This document shows, in pieces, positions 12,119-24,877 of a stretch of 64,000 bases of DNA. Origin of the DNA: Papaver somniferum. Lineage: Eukaryota > Streptophyta > Magnoliopsida > Ranunculales > Papaveraceae. The notes under the pieces were generated by a model, which worked only from the letters and a program-made list of their open reading frames with translations, was not told the DNA's origin and did not search any database. Position 1 is the first letter of the stretch. Each line of letters begins with the position of its first letter. A program made the position numbers and the translations under genes. The stretch spans positions 26,622,442 to 26,686,441 of the forward strand of contig NC_039367.1 of the NCBI RefSeq assembly GCF_003573695.1, read 5' to 3'.

Positions 12119-13572
12119 TGATAGACACATTTTTGTGTCTAATTTGATCTCAATACTATATATTATTGGCACTCGATTTTGTACTAATTTTGTTATTTTA
12201 TGTATTTGTAGGTATTTTTTGGAAAATTCGGCTCAAAAAGTTGATTTTGGCACCCGGAGGACAGGTGTTATTCGGAATCTCGCTTTTGGATAAGGGGTAA
12301 CCTAATTACTAAGGGGCACTCCCAGGTCACCCCAAGGCAGCTGCTATTCGCACCCCAGTTCAGGATAGGGGGACACCCTTTCTTCTTCGTTTGAAAACTG
12401 AAAATTGGCGGGAAACGAAGAACAATTCTGCATGATGTTTGATCGAGCAAATGAAGAAGTTGGAATGCGATTCAATCGCTGAAAATTGGCATAAATATGT
12501 GATATGACATAGGGAAGACATTTTGGGCATCGAATTTGATCGACATTGGCTGGAAAGCTCATTTTAATTCACGAGCTCAAAACAGAGCAACGTGAACTGA
12601 ACACGAGCTCAATCGTGTTTCTGCTATGCATGAAGTGATGTGGAGGCGCGGGAAAGCTTCTGAGGCGTGGAGAAGCTGATTAGGAGCGTACAGGGCGTGA
12701 GTTAAAGTGTGGAGAATCTAAATTTGGTAATTATTCCTATTTCTGGGCAGCGAGCAATTAAAGGATTAATGGGAAATTATACGCATTGATGTTAGGATTT
12801 CTTTCTCCAAAACACTATAAATACAAGTATCGGTCATTGGGAAGAGTCTGTCGAGAGTTGGGGGTCGAGCAGAGCCTCTGAGGAGCAGAAACAATCGATA
12901 TCCAGGAACGGGTTCTGCTGCTGCTGTTGCCATTAAAGAGCTTGAAGAACACGAAGAACAGACTATCCAGGACAGTCTTATTTTCAGCAGCACCAACAAC
13001 AGTAGGCTTGTGTCGTTGTTTACAGCATCAAAGTATTGTCGTTGTTTTCTGGACGCTCAGCGTGGGTCGTAGATCCACTGTTTTATCCTTTTTCAATCTT
13101 TTGAACACCTTGTGAGCTTGAATTATTATTTTGAGTGTGTGTTTGATATGAATAGCTAAACCCCAATACTGGGATGAAGGAGGAAGCCTTATTTCACACT
13201 TGGGTAATTATATTTAATTCTTTTCATGACTTTTGCATTAATTTTAATTGAAATTATGATTTAAATTAACTAGTTGTGATTTGATTTGATGGGTCATGCT
13301 TAGATTAGATGATTTGATGTCCCATGCTTAACATTTACACCTAATATTTTGAGGATCAATCTTGGCAATAAATTAGAGTCGATATATTTAATATATTTTT
13401 CGAGCTATTATTGATAAAAGAGTTATTATTTGAACCTTAAGAAATGAAATTGGCGGAATCCTAGTCCCAGTACCTCTCGCCCATTGTGACAAATATTGTG
13501 TATATATTTTTATTTTTAAATCTTTACAAGTCCGAGCAACGAACTTTTACTACCACTTTCAAAACTACAACA
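12119..13572 (+). repeat. LTR 2 of the array
   Basis: It is 1454 bp and runs TGATAGACAC to CTACAACA. The TATA box is at 12816-12823. With LTR 4 it shares GTGAACTGAACACG, AATTAAAGGATT and TTTCTTTCTCC, where LTRs 1, 3 and 5 read differently. A 16-bp stretch near 12220 is missing. Confidence 0.92.
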
Positions 13573-13575
13573 AAA

Positions 13576-13594
13576 TGGCGCCGCCGACGCGGAC
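13576..13594 (+). other. Primer binding site, unit 2 (diverged)
   Basis: TGGCGCCGCCGACGCGGAC has two differences from the other units in its 3' half, which would weaken tRNA pairing. Confidence 0.75.
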
Positions 13595-14651
13595 TTGTAT
13601 ATAGATTGATTTATTTTTTTTAGGTTTATTATTTTTTTTTTAGAATTGTTTGTTCCTTTTTACGTTTCTTTTTGTCTTTATTTTGCAGGTTCAAAGTGAA
13701 AACTAAGGACTTGGAGAGGAAAAATCTTAAAGCGAAAAGCGAAAAGAGAAGAAAAAAAGGACAATTTTAGGATTTAATTTTTAATTTTTTTTTTTAGAGT
13801 GTGTGAGGAAAACTGTAATTTTTATTTATTTATTTATTTTGGACTTTGGACTTTAAACAATTGGACTTTATTTTTTTTTAACCCTACGGAAGGGTATTAT
13901 TATTAAAAAAAAAATTATTATATAAACTGTGTGCAGGGAAGGACGACGATTACTATATCGTCTCGGCCCCTCGGGTTCGCACACGGCATAGGAGTCGTGG
14001 CCCGAGTCGACGACAACGGTTCATCGCCCGTCTGGTACGGGAGGTAAGTCCAATCGAAACACCCGCGAATCTCCTGCAAGCGGGTTACTGTCTGCCTTAA
14101 GGTGATAATTGTTTGAGGACGAACCGGACTGTCTTTAAATTCCTAGTAAAGGGCAAGGCCTGGCCAAATCAAGATAAGGACTCGGATTTCATCACCGTTT
14201 CCTTCTTGCCCGCCTTAGGAAAACAAAACCGAACGCGAACCTAAGCTTTAAAATTTGGAATAGAACGAGACCGATAGGGTAACGAGCTTAATAGGAAACT
14301 CGTTCGAAAAATATTGGTTGCTCTTTAAGCACACTCCAAAGTTCATGATGGTTTCTGTGAGTTGAATGCGTGACTGCGCCGCCTTGTGATAGCGGTGAGG
14401 CCTTGGGTATTAAAGCTCCACTGAGCTTCCCTCGCCTCAATTCAACTTACTTTGACTCGGATTGATTCCAGAGGGGTTTTCTCAAATTGCAACGAATTCC
14501 CTTTCGAAAGATAGAAGCTGGTCTAGAAACAATCTAAGTGGAGCCATCATGCTTTTTGTTTGCTAGAAATCTTTAGGTTTGCTTTGGTGGAGTCGAGTCG
14601 GCCTTGTTTGTGATTGTATAGAATCCCTCTGTAGTTTATATTTCTTCAGTG
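13595..14651 (+). other. Leader of unit 2
   Basis: Same organisation as the unit 1 leader but the most diverged of the four, with many indels in its first 300 bp and again at 14130-14260. The GC-rich stem region is kept near 13965-14040. No gene seen. Confidence 0.55.
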
Positions 14652-15935
14652 ATGAATCCTTTTGAGGAGACGCCACCTGCGATGACGTTGCGAGAATATA
14701 TGTCTAGAAATTCTCGTTATCAAGAGACGTCTTCGGAAATGACTCTTGGTGAATATATGCATGGGCAGCGATATATGGATACTCCAACTTTTATTGAGGA
14801 ATCACCTCTAACGATCTATGAGAAATATTATAAACATAGACCATGTAGTTGGGAACAAAGCTTGAGAATTCGTGAATATCAAAAATTATATTGTGATTGA
14901 TGAGGAGGAGGATGGTGATGATGATTATAATGATATTTCTAGTTCAAATCCAAATAATTTTAATAATTATTTACCTATTTAAAAGGACGAGGATTTGACT
15001 AGAAATACCCCCGTTTTAGACGATGATTACGAAGCCGATAGTGGTTTAGAGGAACGGGTTCATTTCGAAAATACTGTTTTAGAGTCTAGCGACTTAGAAA
15101 CAATAATCTTGGAAGAAGAAGATAGACCCATAGAGATGAGTAAAGATGCACTACCTGATAATAAATTAGAAGAATCAATTGACCATTTTCAAGAATCTAA
15201 TGATCCAGAAATTAGGGAGATTGTTAGTAGTCTATCTAGAGACACTAAAAACTCTAAGTTTGGGGGTGATTATCACCTTCATAGTGCCTTACCTTTAACT
15301 CTCAGAAAGTCCCTTCACTTAGGACTTGATATCTCTGCCTCGACAATTTTACAAGATTACCTTCATACTCGTTTTCCCGAACCTAATGATATCCGGGAAG
15401 AAGTTCAGTCGTTAGAAACCCATCCTCTGGTTTGCCCAGGCTATGATCCCCAGATTGACTTTGTTTTCCCACCAAATAGTTTTCTTCCAACTGTGGGAAC
15501 GTTATATTCCAAATGTGTCGAATATTAAGTTGTGAGACTAAACCTAAATGCCTTAGGAAATTAGAATCGACACATTTGCTTAAGAATGACCACTATTCTC
15601 ATTGTGGTCAATTTTGTAAGTCATATATGATTGACTTAGAGGATCCGCAATTATTTAGGTTATTACTTTGTGATTCCAAGTTCTTATTTGAGTTTTTCCA
15701 GATTCTAGGACCTAATAATTTGGATCCAACCTATGAAGAAACGCAGCCAATGAAAATATTCTATTTAGACCCTTTCATAGAACCTGAACCGCAATTAGCG
15801 ATAGTTTTCAGGAAACTAGGTAAGGGCATGCTTTTCTTGTCCATTTTCTTGGTTCACTGCAGTTTCCTATGGTCAGCTCTTTTTGGTTTTGAAGACCCAC
15901 AGTTATTTCGACTGTTACTTTATGGTTCAAGTTGA
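14652..15935 (+). pseudogene. Acidic ~430-aa ORF, copy 2
   Basis: Homologous to the ORF at 9539. Reading is broken by a short deletion in the GAT repeat near 14895 (immediate TGA), a TAA at 14980 where units 1 and 3 have CAA, and a lost T near 15502. Unit 4 has the same CAA-to-TAA change, so these two copies share ancestry or exchanged sequence. The C-terminal EDPQLFRLLL repeats are intact. Function unknown. Confidence 0.7.
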
Positions 15936-17228
15936 CCAATCCTTTTCTAAGTCTGGCTGAAGACTTTAAACTTAGCACTTCTTGGGAGGTAACCCAATCT
16001 CATGCAACATGGTAATATCTTTCCTTAACTCTTTTTCTTCAAGTGATAACAATTTCTCCTTGTTCATGCTTTTAATTTTATCTTTAGAACATTGAGGACA
16101 ATGTTAGATTTAAGTTTGGGGGTGGGGAAGAATCTTTTTGTTAGTTTTAAGTTGCAATAAATAAACTCCAGAGCCTAGAAATTTACGCCTATTAAGGATA
16201 GCACTAACCAATCTAAGTGGATGGAAACATTTTTGTTTTAGGAGTTGAGGAACCAATCTGACTAGATGGAAACATCTATAGAGTCTATTCATAAAAGCAC
16301 AGAGCTCAGGTGTTAGAAATAACATGATAGTTTCGCCATATCTCGTCGAGTCCTTTTCACTTTCTATTTTTTGTTTTCTTTTATTTCAAGTGATTTGGTG
16401 GGGCACACGATTCAAGTTGTTACCTTTGCTAGGGTGAAATAGAGTGACTGAGTTATCAAAAAAAAAAAAAAAAAAGACCGGACCAGTTAGACCAATCGGA
16501 ATAAGTATTAACACTTGGATAACAATATGCGTGTGTTCTCCCTGTTTCCGTCGCCTAAGCAAGCGTGGAATGCAGGACCCGTGGGAACTATCGTGTAATC
16601 TGCTGACAAGAAGCATGCGCTTGGATCAAAAAGATCTATTCATGCCGTTAAGTTAAAAAAAAAATGGTTATTGTTATGTGTAGTCAACTGCTGGTTCCCT
16701 TGTATTTGCCAGTTTGTTGGTCTAGATTTAAGTTATTGACCACTGGTTCCCTTGTATATGCCAGTGTGTTAATATTAGTCAGACCGGTATCTCAGTCATT
16801 TAGGTTAGGTTCATCTTGGCAGAGGCCTTCAGACAGATATGGGAAACACCGTTCACTTTTCAACCATCTACATTTTTCTTTTTCCATCTTCTTAATCTTT
16901 TCATGTGATTAGTATGACTCCGAGTATGATGTCCATTGTGAAACTATCTTAGTAGAGCTCTGTCACTTATATGAATTTTAGTATGCTTGAGTGCAAACTC
17001 GTGTACAGCAATTGGAATTTCGCATCAGGGTTCTTCCTCTTAGAGTCAATAATTGTATGCCAACCAAGGAGGTTCTTTAGTGCTTTCCAAGGTTCTGCAT
17101 AGATAGCTAGGGTCTGGAGTATTGGTTTTTGTGGGTACACCTCTGATAAACCCACCCGAGATTAACTCGGTCACTTTTCAAGAATAAATTTTGCTCGAGG
17201 ACTAGCAAATAATAAGTTTGGGGGTATT
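15936..17228 (+). other. 3' non-coding region of unit 2
   Basis: Nearly identical to 10826-12118. The internal G-rich tract is at 16112 and the poly(A) run near 16458. No gene seen. Confidence 0.6.
17214..17228 (+). other. Polypurine tract, unit 2
   Basis: AAGTTTGGGGGTATT abuts LTR 3. Confidence 0.8.
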
Positions 17229-18693
17229 TGATAGACACATTTTTGTGTCTAATTTGATCTCAATACTATATATTATTGGCACTCGATTTTGTACTAATTT
17301 TGTTATTTTATGTATTTGTAGGTATTTTTGGAAAAAATATTTTTGGAAAATTCGGCTCAAAAGTTGATTTTGGCACCCGGAGGACAGGTGTTATTCGGAA
17401 TCTCGCTTTTGGATAAGGGGTAACCTAATTACTAAGGGGCACCCCCAGGTCACCCCAAGGCAGCTGCTATTCGCACCCCAGTTCAGGATAGGGGGACACC
17501 CTTTCTTCTTCGTTTGAAAACTGAAAATTGGCGGGAAACGAAGAACAATTCTGCATGATGTTTGATCGAGCAAATGAAGAAGTTGGAATGCGATTCAATC
17601 GCTGAAAATTGGCATAAATATGTGATATGACATAGGGAAGACATTTTGGGCATCGAATTTGATCGACATTGGCTGGAAAGCTCATTTTAATTCACGAGCT
17701 CAAAACAGAGCAACGTGAATTGAACACGAGCTCAATCGTGTTTCTGCTATGCATGAAGTGATGTGGAGGCGCGGGAAAGCTTCTGAGGCGTGGAGAAGCT
17801 GATTAGGAGCGTACAGGGCGTGAGTTAACGTGTGGAGAATCTAAATTTGGTAATTATTCCTATTTCTGGGCAGCGAGCAATTAGAGGATTAATGGGAAAT
17901 TATACGCATTGATGTTAGGATTTCTTGCTCCAAAACACTATAAATACAAGTATCGGTCATTGGGAAGAGTCTGTCGAGAGTTGGGGGTCGAGCAGAGCCT
18001 CTGAGGAGCAGAAACAATCGATATCCAGGAACGGGTTCTGCTGCTGCTGTTTCCATTAAAGAGCTTGAAGAACACGAAGAACAGACTATCCAGGACAGTC
18101 TTATTTTCAGCAGCACCAACAACAGTAGGCTTGTGTCGTTGTTTACAGCATCAAAGTATTGTCGTTGTTTTCTGGACGCTCAGCGTGGGTCGTAGATCCA
18201 CTGTTTTATCCTTTTTCAATCTTTTGAACACCTTGTGAGCTTGAATTATTTTTGAGTGTGTGTTTGATATGAATAGCTAAACCCCAATACTGGGATGAAG
18301 GAGGAAGCCTTATTTCACACTTGGGTAATTATATTTAATTCTTTTCATGACTTTTGCATTAATTTTAATTGAAATTATGATTTAAATTAACTAGTTGTGA
18401 TTTGATTTGATGGGTCATGCTTAGATTAGATGATTTGATGTCCCATGCTTAACATTTACACCTAATATTTTGAGGATCAATCTTGGCAATAAATTAGAGT
18501 CGATATATTTAATATATTTTTCGAGCTATTATTGATAAAAGAGTTATTATTTGAACCTTAAGAAATGAAATTGGCGGAATCCTAGTCCCAGTACCTCTCG
18601 CCCATTGTGACAAATATTGTGTATATATTTTTATTTTTAAATCTTTACAAGTCCGAGCAACGAACTTTTACTACCACTTTCAAAACTACAACA
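17229..18693 (+). repeat. LTR 3 of the array
   Basis: It is 1465 bp, with TGATAGACAC and CTACAACA ends and the TATA box at 17939-17946. It shares the GTGAATTGAACACG, AATTAGAGG and CTTGCTCC variants with LTRs 1 and 5. Private change: CTGTTTCCATT near 18050. Confidence 0.92.
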
Positions 18694-18696
18694 AAA

Positions 18697-18715
18697 TGGC
18701 GCCGCCGCCGGGGAC
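18697..18715 (+). other. Primer binding site, unit 3
   Basis: TGGCGCCGCCGCCGGGGAC, identical to units 1 and 4. Confidence 0.8.
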
Positions 18716-19758
18716 TTGTATATAGGTTTATTTTTATTATTTTTTTTTATTTGTTCCTTTTTACTTTGTCTTTTTTCTTTGATTTACAGGTTCGAAGTGG
18801 AGCACTAAGGACTTGGAGAGGAAAAAGTTTAAAGCGAAAAGCGAAAAGAGAAGAAAAAGGACAATTTTAGAATTTAATTTTTAATTTTTAATTTTTTTAG
18901 AGTGTGTGAGGAAAACTGTAATTTTTTTATTTATTTATTTTGGACTTTGGACTTTAAACAATTGGACTTTATTTTTTTAACCCTACGGAAGGGTATTATT
19001 AAACACAAAAAATAAAAATAAAAAATTATATAAACTGTGTGCAGGGAAGGATGACGATTACTATATCGTCTCGGCCCCTCGGGTTCGCACACGATAGGAG
19101 TCGTGGCCCGAGTCGACGACAACGGTTCATAGCCCGTCTGGTACGGGAGGTAAGTCCAATCGAAACACCCGCGAATCTCCTGCAAGCGGGTTACTGTCTG
19201 CCTTAAGGTGATAATTGTTTGAGGACGAACCTGACTGTCTTTATTTTCCTAGTAAATGGCAAGGCCTGGCCAATACAAGATAAGGGTTTGGATTTCATCA
19301 CCGCTCCCTTCTTGCCCGCCTTAGGAAAACGAAACCTAATGCGAACCCAAGCTTAAAATTTGGAATAGAACGAGACTGATAGGGTAACGAGCTTAATAGG
19401 AAACTCGTTCGAAAAATATTGGTTGCTCTTTAAGCACACTCCAAAGTTCATGATGGTTTCTGTGAGTCGAATGCGTGACTGCGCCGCCTTGTGATAGCGG
19501 TGAGGCCTTGGGTATCAAAGCTCCACTGAGCTTCCCTCGCCTCAATTCAACTTACTTTGACTCGGATTGATTCCAGAGGGGTTTGCTCAAATTGTAACGA
19601 ATTCTTTTTCGAAGGAATAGAAGCTGGTCTAGAAAACAATCTAAGTGGAGCCATCATGCTTTTTGTTTGATAGAAATCTTTAGGTTTGCTTTGGTGGAGT
19701 CGAGTCGTCCTTGTTTGTGATTGTATAGAATCCCTCTGTAGTTTATATTTCTTCAGTG
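18716..19758 (+). other. Leader of unit 3
   Basis: Very similar to the unit 4 leader (shared GTGAGTCGAATGCG and TTTGATAGAAATC variants). The GC-rich stem region lies at about 19070-19150. No gene seen. Confidence 0.55.
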
Positions 19759-21044
19759 ATGAATCCTTTTGAGGAGACGCCACCTGCGATGACGTTGCGA
19801 GAATATATGTCTAGAAATTCTCGTTATCAAGAGACGTCTTCGGAAATGACTCTTGGTGAATATATGCATGGGCAGCGATATATGGATACTCCAACTTTTA
19901 TTGAGGAATCACCTCTAACGATCTATGAGAAATATTATAAACATAGACCATGTAGTTGGGAACAAAGCTTGAGAATTCGTGAATATCAAAAATTATATGT
20001 GATGATGATGAGGAGGAGGATGGTGATGATGATTATAATGATATTTCTAGTTCAAATCCAAATAATTTTAATAATTATTTACCTATTCAAAAGGACGAGG
20101 ATTTGACTAGAAATACCCCCGTTTTAGACGATGATTACGAAGCCGATAGTGGTTTAGAGGAACGGGTTCATTTCGAAAATACTGTTTTAGAGTCTAGCGA
20201 CTTAGAAACAATAATCTTGGAAGAAGAAGATAGACCCATAGAGATGAGTAAAGATGCACTACCTGATAATAAATTAGAAGAATCAATTGACCATTTTCAA
20301 GAATCTAATGATCCAGAAATTAGGGAGATTGTTAGTAGTCTATCTAGAGACACTAAAAACTCTAAGTTTGGGGGTGATTATCACCTTCATAGTGCCTTAC
20401 CTTTAACTCTCAGAAAGTCCCTTCACTTAGGACTTGATATCTCTGCCTCGACAATTTTACAAGATTACCTTCATACTCGTTTTCCCGAACCTAATGATAT
20501 CCGGGAAGAAGTTCAGTCGTTAGAAACCCATCCTCTGGTTTGCCCAGGCTATGATCCCCAGATTGACTTTGTTTTCCCACCAAATAGTTTTCTTCCAACT
20601 GTGGGAACGTTTATATTCCAAATGTGTCGAATATTAAGTTGTGAGACTAAACCTAAATGCCTTAGGAAATTAGAATCGACACATTTGCTTAAGAATGACC
20701 ACTATTCTCATTGTGGTCAATTTTGTAAGTCATATATGATTGACTTAGAGGATCCGCAATTATTTAGGTTATTACTTTGTGATTCCAAGTTCTTATTTGA
20801 GTTTTTCCAGATTCTAGGACCTAATAATTTGGATCCAACCTATGAAGAAACGCAGCCAATGAAAATATTCTATTTAGACCCTTTCATAGAACCTGAACCG
20901 CAATTAGCGATAGTTTTCAGGAAACTAGGTAAGGGCATGCTTTTCTTGTCCATTTTCTTGGTTCACTGCAGTTTCCTATGGTCAGCTCTTTTTGGTTTTG
21001 AAGACCCACAGTTATTTCGACTGTTACTTTATGGTTCAAGTTGA
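19759..21044 (+). pseudogene. Acidic ~430-aa ORF, copy 3 (closest to intact)
   Basis: Only one lesion is visible: a lost T near 19999, just before the GAT repeat. Codons are open before it, and again for about 313 codons from there to the TGA at 21042-21044. Domain layout is as for copy 1. Two EDPQLFRLLL motifs lie about 85 residues apart near the C-terminus, the second at the very end. Because all four copies keep the same reading frame apart from a few indels, the protein was probably made by the founder. Its role (capsid-like, packaging or other) cannot be read from the sequence. Confidence 0.72.
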
Positions 21045-22336
21045 CCAATCCTTTTCTAAGTCTGGCTGAAGACTTTAAACTTAGCACTTCTTGGGAGGTA
21101 ACCCAATCTCATGCAACATGGTAATATCTTTCCTTAACTCTTTTTCTTCAAGTGATAACAATTTCTCCTTGTTCATGCTTTTAATTTTATCTTTAGAACA
21201 TTGAGGACAATGTTAGATTTAAGTTTGGGGGTGGGGAAGAATCTTTTTGTTAGTTTTAAGTTGCAATAAATAAACTCCAGAGCCTAGAAATTTACGCCTA
21301 TTAAGGATAGCACTAACCAATCTAAGTGGATGGAAACATTTTTGTTTTAGGAGTTGAGGAACCAATCTGACTAGATGGAAACATCTATAGAGTCTATTCA
21401 TAAAAGCACAGAGCTCAGGTGTTAGAAATAACATGATAGTTTCGCCATATCTCGTCGAGTCCTTTTCACTTTCTATTTTTTGTTTTCTTTTATTTCAAGT
21501 GATTTGGTGGGGCACACGATTCAAGTTGTTACCTTTGCTAGGGTGAAATAGAGTGACTGAGTTATCAAAAAAAAAAAAAAAAAGACCGGACCAGTTAGAC
21601 CAATCGGAATAAGTATTAACACTTGGATAACAATATGCGTGTGTTCTCCCTGTTTCCGTCGCCTAAGCAAGCGTGGAATGCAGGACCCGTGGGAACTATC
21701 GTGTAATCTGCTGACAAGAAGCATGCGCTTGGATCAAAAAGATCTATTCATGCCGTTAAGTTAAAAAAAAAATGGTTATTGTTATGTGTAGTCAACTGCT
21801 GGTTCCCTTGTATTTGCCAGTTTGTTGGTCTAGATTTAAGTTATTGACCACTGGTTCCCTTGTATATGCCAGTGTGTTAATATTAGTCAGACCGGTATCT
21901 CAGTCATTTAGGTTAGGTTCATCTTGGCAGAGGCCTTCAGACATATATGGGAAACACCGTTCACTTTTCAACCATCTACATTTTTCTTTTTCCATCTTCT
22001 TAATCTTTTCATGTGATTAGTATGACTCCGAGTATGATGTCCATTGTGAAACTATCTTAGTAGAGCTCTGTCACTTATATGAATTTTAGTATGCTTGAGT
22101 GCAAACTCGTGTACAGCAATTGGAATTTCGCATCAGGGTTCTTCCTCTTAGAGTCAATAATTGTATGCCAACCAAGGAGGTTCTTTAGTGCTTTCCAAGG
22201 TTCTGCATAGATAGCTAGGGTCTGGAGTATTGGTTTTTGTGGGTACACCTCTGATAAACCCACCCGAGATTAACTCGGTCACTTTTCAAGAATAAATTTT
22301 GCTCGAGGACTAGCAAATAATAAGTTTGGGGGTATT
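21045..22336 (+). other. 3' non-coding region of unit 3
   Basis: As in units 1 and 2, with the internal G-rich tract at 21221 and the poly(A) run near 21568. No gene seen. Confidence 0.6.
22322..22336 (+). other. Polypurine tract, unit 3
   Basis: AAGTTTGGGGGTATT abuts LTR 4. Confidence 0.8.
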
Positions 22337-23806
22337 TGATAGACACATTTTTGTGTCTAATTTGATCTCAATACTATATATTATTGGCACTCGATTTTGT
22401 ACTAATTTTGTTATTTTATGTATTTGTAGGTATTTTTTGGAAAAAAATATTTTTGGAAAATTCGGCTCAAAAAGTTGATTTTGGCACCCGGAGGACAGGT
22501 GTTATTCGGAATCTCGCTTTTGGATAAGGGGTAACCTAATTACTAAGGGGCACCCCCAGGTCACCCCAAGGCAGCTGCTATTCGCACCCCAGTTCAGGAT
22601 AGGGGGACACCCTTTCTTCTTCGTTTGAAAACTGAAAATTGGCGGGAAACGAAGAACAATTCTGCATGATGTTTGATCGAGCAAATGAAGAAGTTGGAAT
22701 GCGATTCAATCGCTGAAAATTGGCATAAATATGTGATATGACATAGGGAAGACATTTTGGGCATCGAATTTGATCGACATTGGCTGGAAAGCTCATTTTA
22801 ATTCACGAGCTCAAAACAGAGCAACGTGAACTGAACACGAGCTCAATCGTGTTTCTGCTATGCATGAAGTGATGTGGAGGCGCGGGAAAGCTTCTGAGGC
22901 GTGGAGAAGCTGATTAGGAGCGTACAGGGCGTGAGTTAACGTGTGGAGAATCTAAATTTGGTAATTATTCCTATTTCTGGGCAGCGAGCAATTAAAGGAT
23001 TAATGGGAAATTATACGCATTGATGTTAGGATTTCTTTCTCCAAAACACTATAAATACAAGTATCGGTCATTGGGAAGAGTCTGTCGAGAGTTGGGGGTC
23101 GAGCAGAGCCTCTGAGGAGCAGAAACAATCGATATCCAGGAACGGGTTCTGCTGCTGCTGTTGCCATTAAAGAGCTTGAAGAACACGAAGAACAGACTAT
23201 CCAGGACAGTCTTATTTTCAGCAGCACCAACAACAGTAGGCTTGTGTCGTTGTTTACAGCATCAAAGTATTGTCGTTGTTTTCTGGACGCTCAGCGTGGG
23301 TCGTAGATCCACTGTTTTATCCTTTTTCAATCTTTTGAACACCTTGTGAGCTTGAATTATTATTTTGAGTGTGTGTTTGATATGAATAGCTAAACCCCAA
23401 TACTGGGATGAAGGAGGAAGCCTTATTTCACACTTGGGTAATTATATTTAATTCTTTTCATGACTTTTGCATTAATTTTAATTGAAATTATGATTTAAAT
23501 TAACTAGTTGTGATTTGATTTGATGGGTCATGCTTAGATTAGATGATTTGATGTCCCATGCTTAACATTTACACCTAATATTTTGAGGATCAATCTTGGC
23601 AATAAATTAGAGTCGATATATTTAATATATTTTTCGAGCTATTATTGATAAAAGAGTTATTATTTGAACCTTAAGAAATGAAATTGGCGGAATCCTAGTC
23701 CCAGTACCTCTCGCCCATTGTGACAAATATTGTGTATATATTTTTATTTTTAAATCTTTACAAGTCCGAGCAACGAACTTTTACTACCACTTTCAAAACT
23801 ACAACA
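22337..23806 (+). repeat. LTR 4 of the array
   Basis: It is 1470 bp, with the TATA box at 23050-23057. It carries the same three diagnostic variants as LTR 2 (GTGAACTGAACACG, AATTAAAGG, TTTCTTTCTCC). Confidence 0.92.
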
Positions 23807-23809
23807 AAA

Positions 23810-23828
23810 TGGCGCCGCCGCCGGGGAC
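23810..23828 (+). other. Primer binding site, unit 4
   Basis: TGGCGCCGCCGCCGGGGAC, identical to units 1 and 3. Confidence 0.8.
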
Positions 23829-24877
23829 TTGTATATAGGTTTATTTTTATTATTTTTTTTATTATTTGTTCCTTTTTACTTTGTCTTTTTTCTTTGATTT
23901 ACAGGTTCGAAGTGGAGCACTAAGGACTTGGAGAGGAAAAAGTTTAAAGCGAAAAGCGAAAAGAGAAGAAAAAAGGACAATTTTAGAATTTAATTTTTAA
24001 TTTTTAATTTTTTAAGAGTGTGTGAGGAAAACTGTAATTTTTTTATTTATTTATTTTGGACTTTGGACTTTAAACAATTGGACTTTATTTTTTTTAACCC
24101 TACGGAAGGGTATTATTAAACACAAAAAATAAAAATAAAAAATTATATAAACTGTGTGCAGGGAAGGATGACGATTACTATATCGTCTCGGCCCCTCGGG
24201 TTCGCACACGACATAGGAGTCGTGGCCCGAGTCGACGACAACGGTTCATAGCCCGTCTGGTACGGGAGGTAAGTCCAATCGAAACACCCGTGAATCTCCT
24301 GCAAGCGGGTTACTGTCTGCCTTAAGGTGATAATTGTTTGAGGACGAACCTGACTGTCTTTATTTTCCTAGTAAATGGCAAGGCCTGGCCAATACAAGAT
24401 AAGGGTTTGGATTTCATCACCGCTCCCTTCTTGCCCGCCTTAGGAAAACGAAACCTAATGCGAACCCAAGCTTAAAATTTGGAATAGAACGAGACTGATA
24501 GGGTAACGAGCTTAATAGGAAACTCGTTCGAAAAATATTGGTTGCTCTTTAAGCACACTCCAAAGTTCATGATGGTTTCTGTGAGTCGAATGCGTGACTG
24601 CGCCGCCTTGTGATAGCGGTGAGGCCTTGGGTATCAAAGCTCCACTGAGCTTCCCTCGCCTCAATTCAACTTACTTTGACTCGGATTGATTCCAGAGGGG
24701 TTTGCTCAAATTGTAACGAATTCTTTTTCGAAGGAATAGAAGCTGGTCTAGAAAACAATCTAAGTGGAGCCATCATGCTTTTTGTTTGATAGAAATCTTT
24801 AGGTTTGCTTTGGTGGAGTCGAGTCGTCCTTGTTTGTGATTGTATAGAATCCCTCTGTAGTTTATATTTCTTCAGTG
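23829..24877 (+). other. Leader of unit 4
   Basis: AT-rich, with a GC-rich structured island. CTCGGG (24195-24200) pairs with CCCGAG (24226-24231) and CACGAC (24207-24212) with GTCGTG (24219-24224), leaving the loop ATAGGA. No gene seen. Confidence 0.6.
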
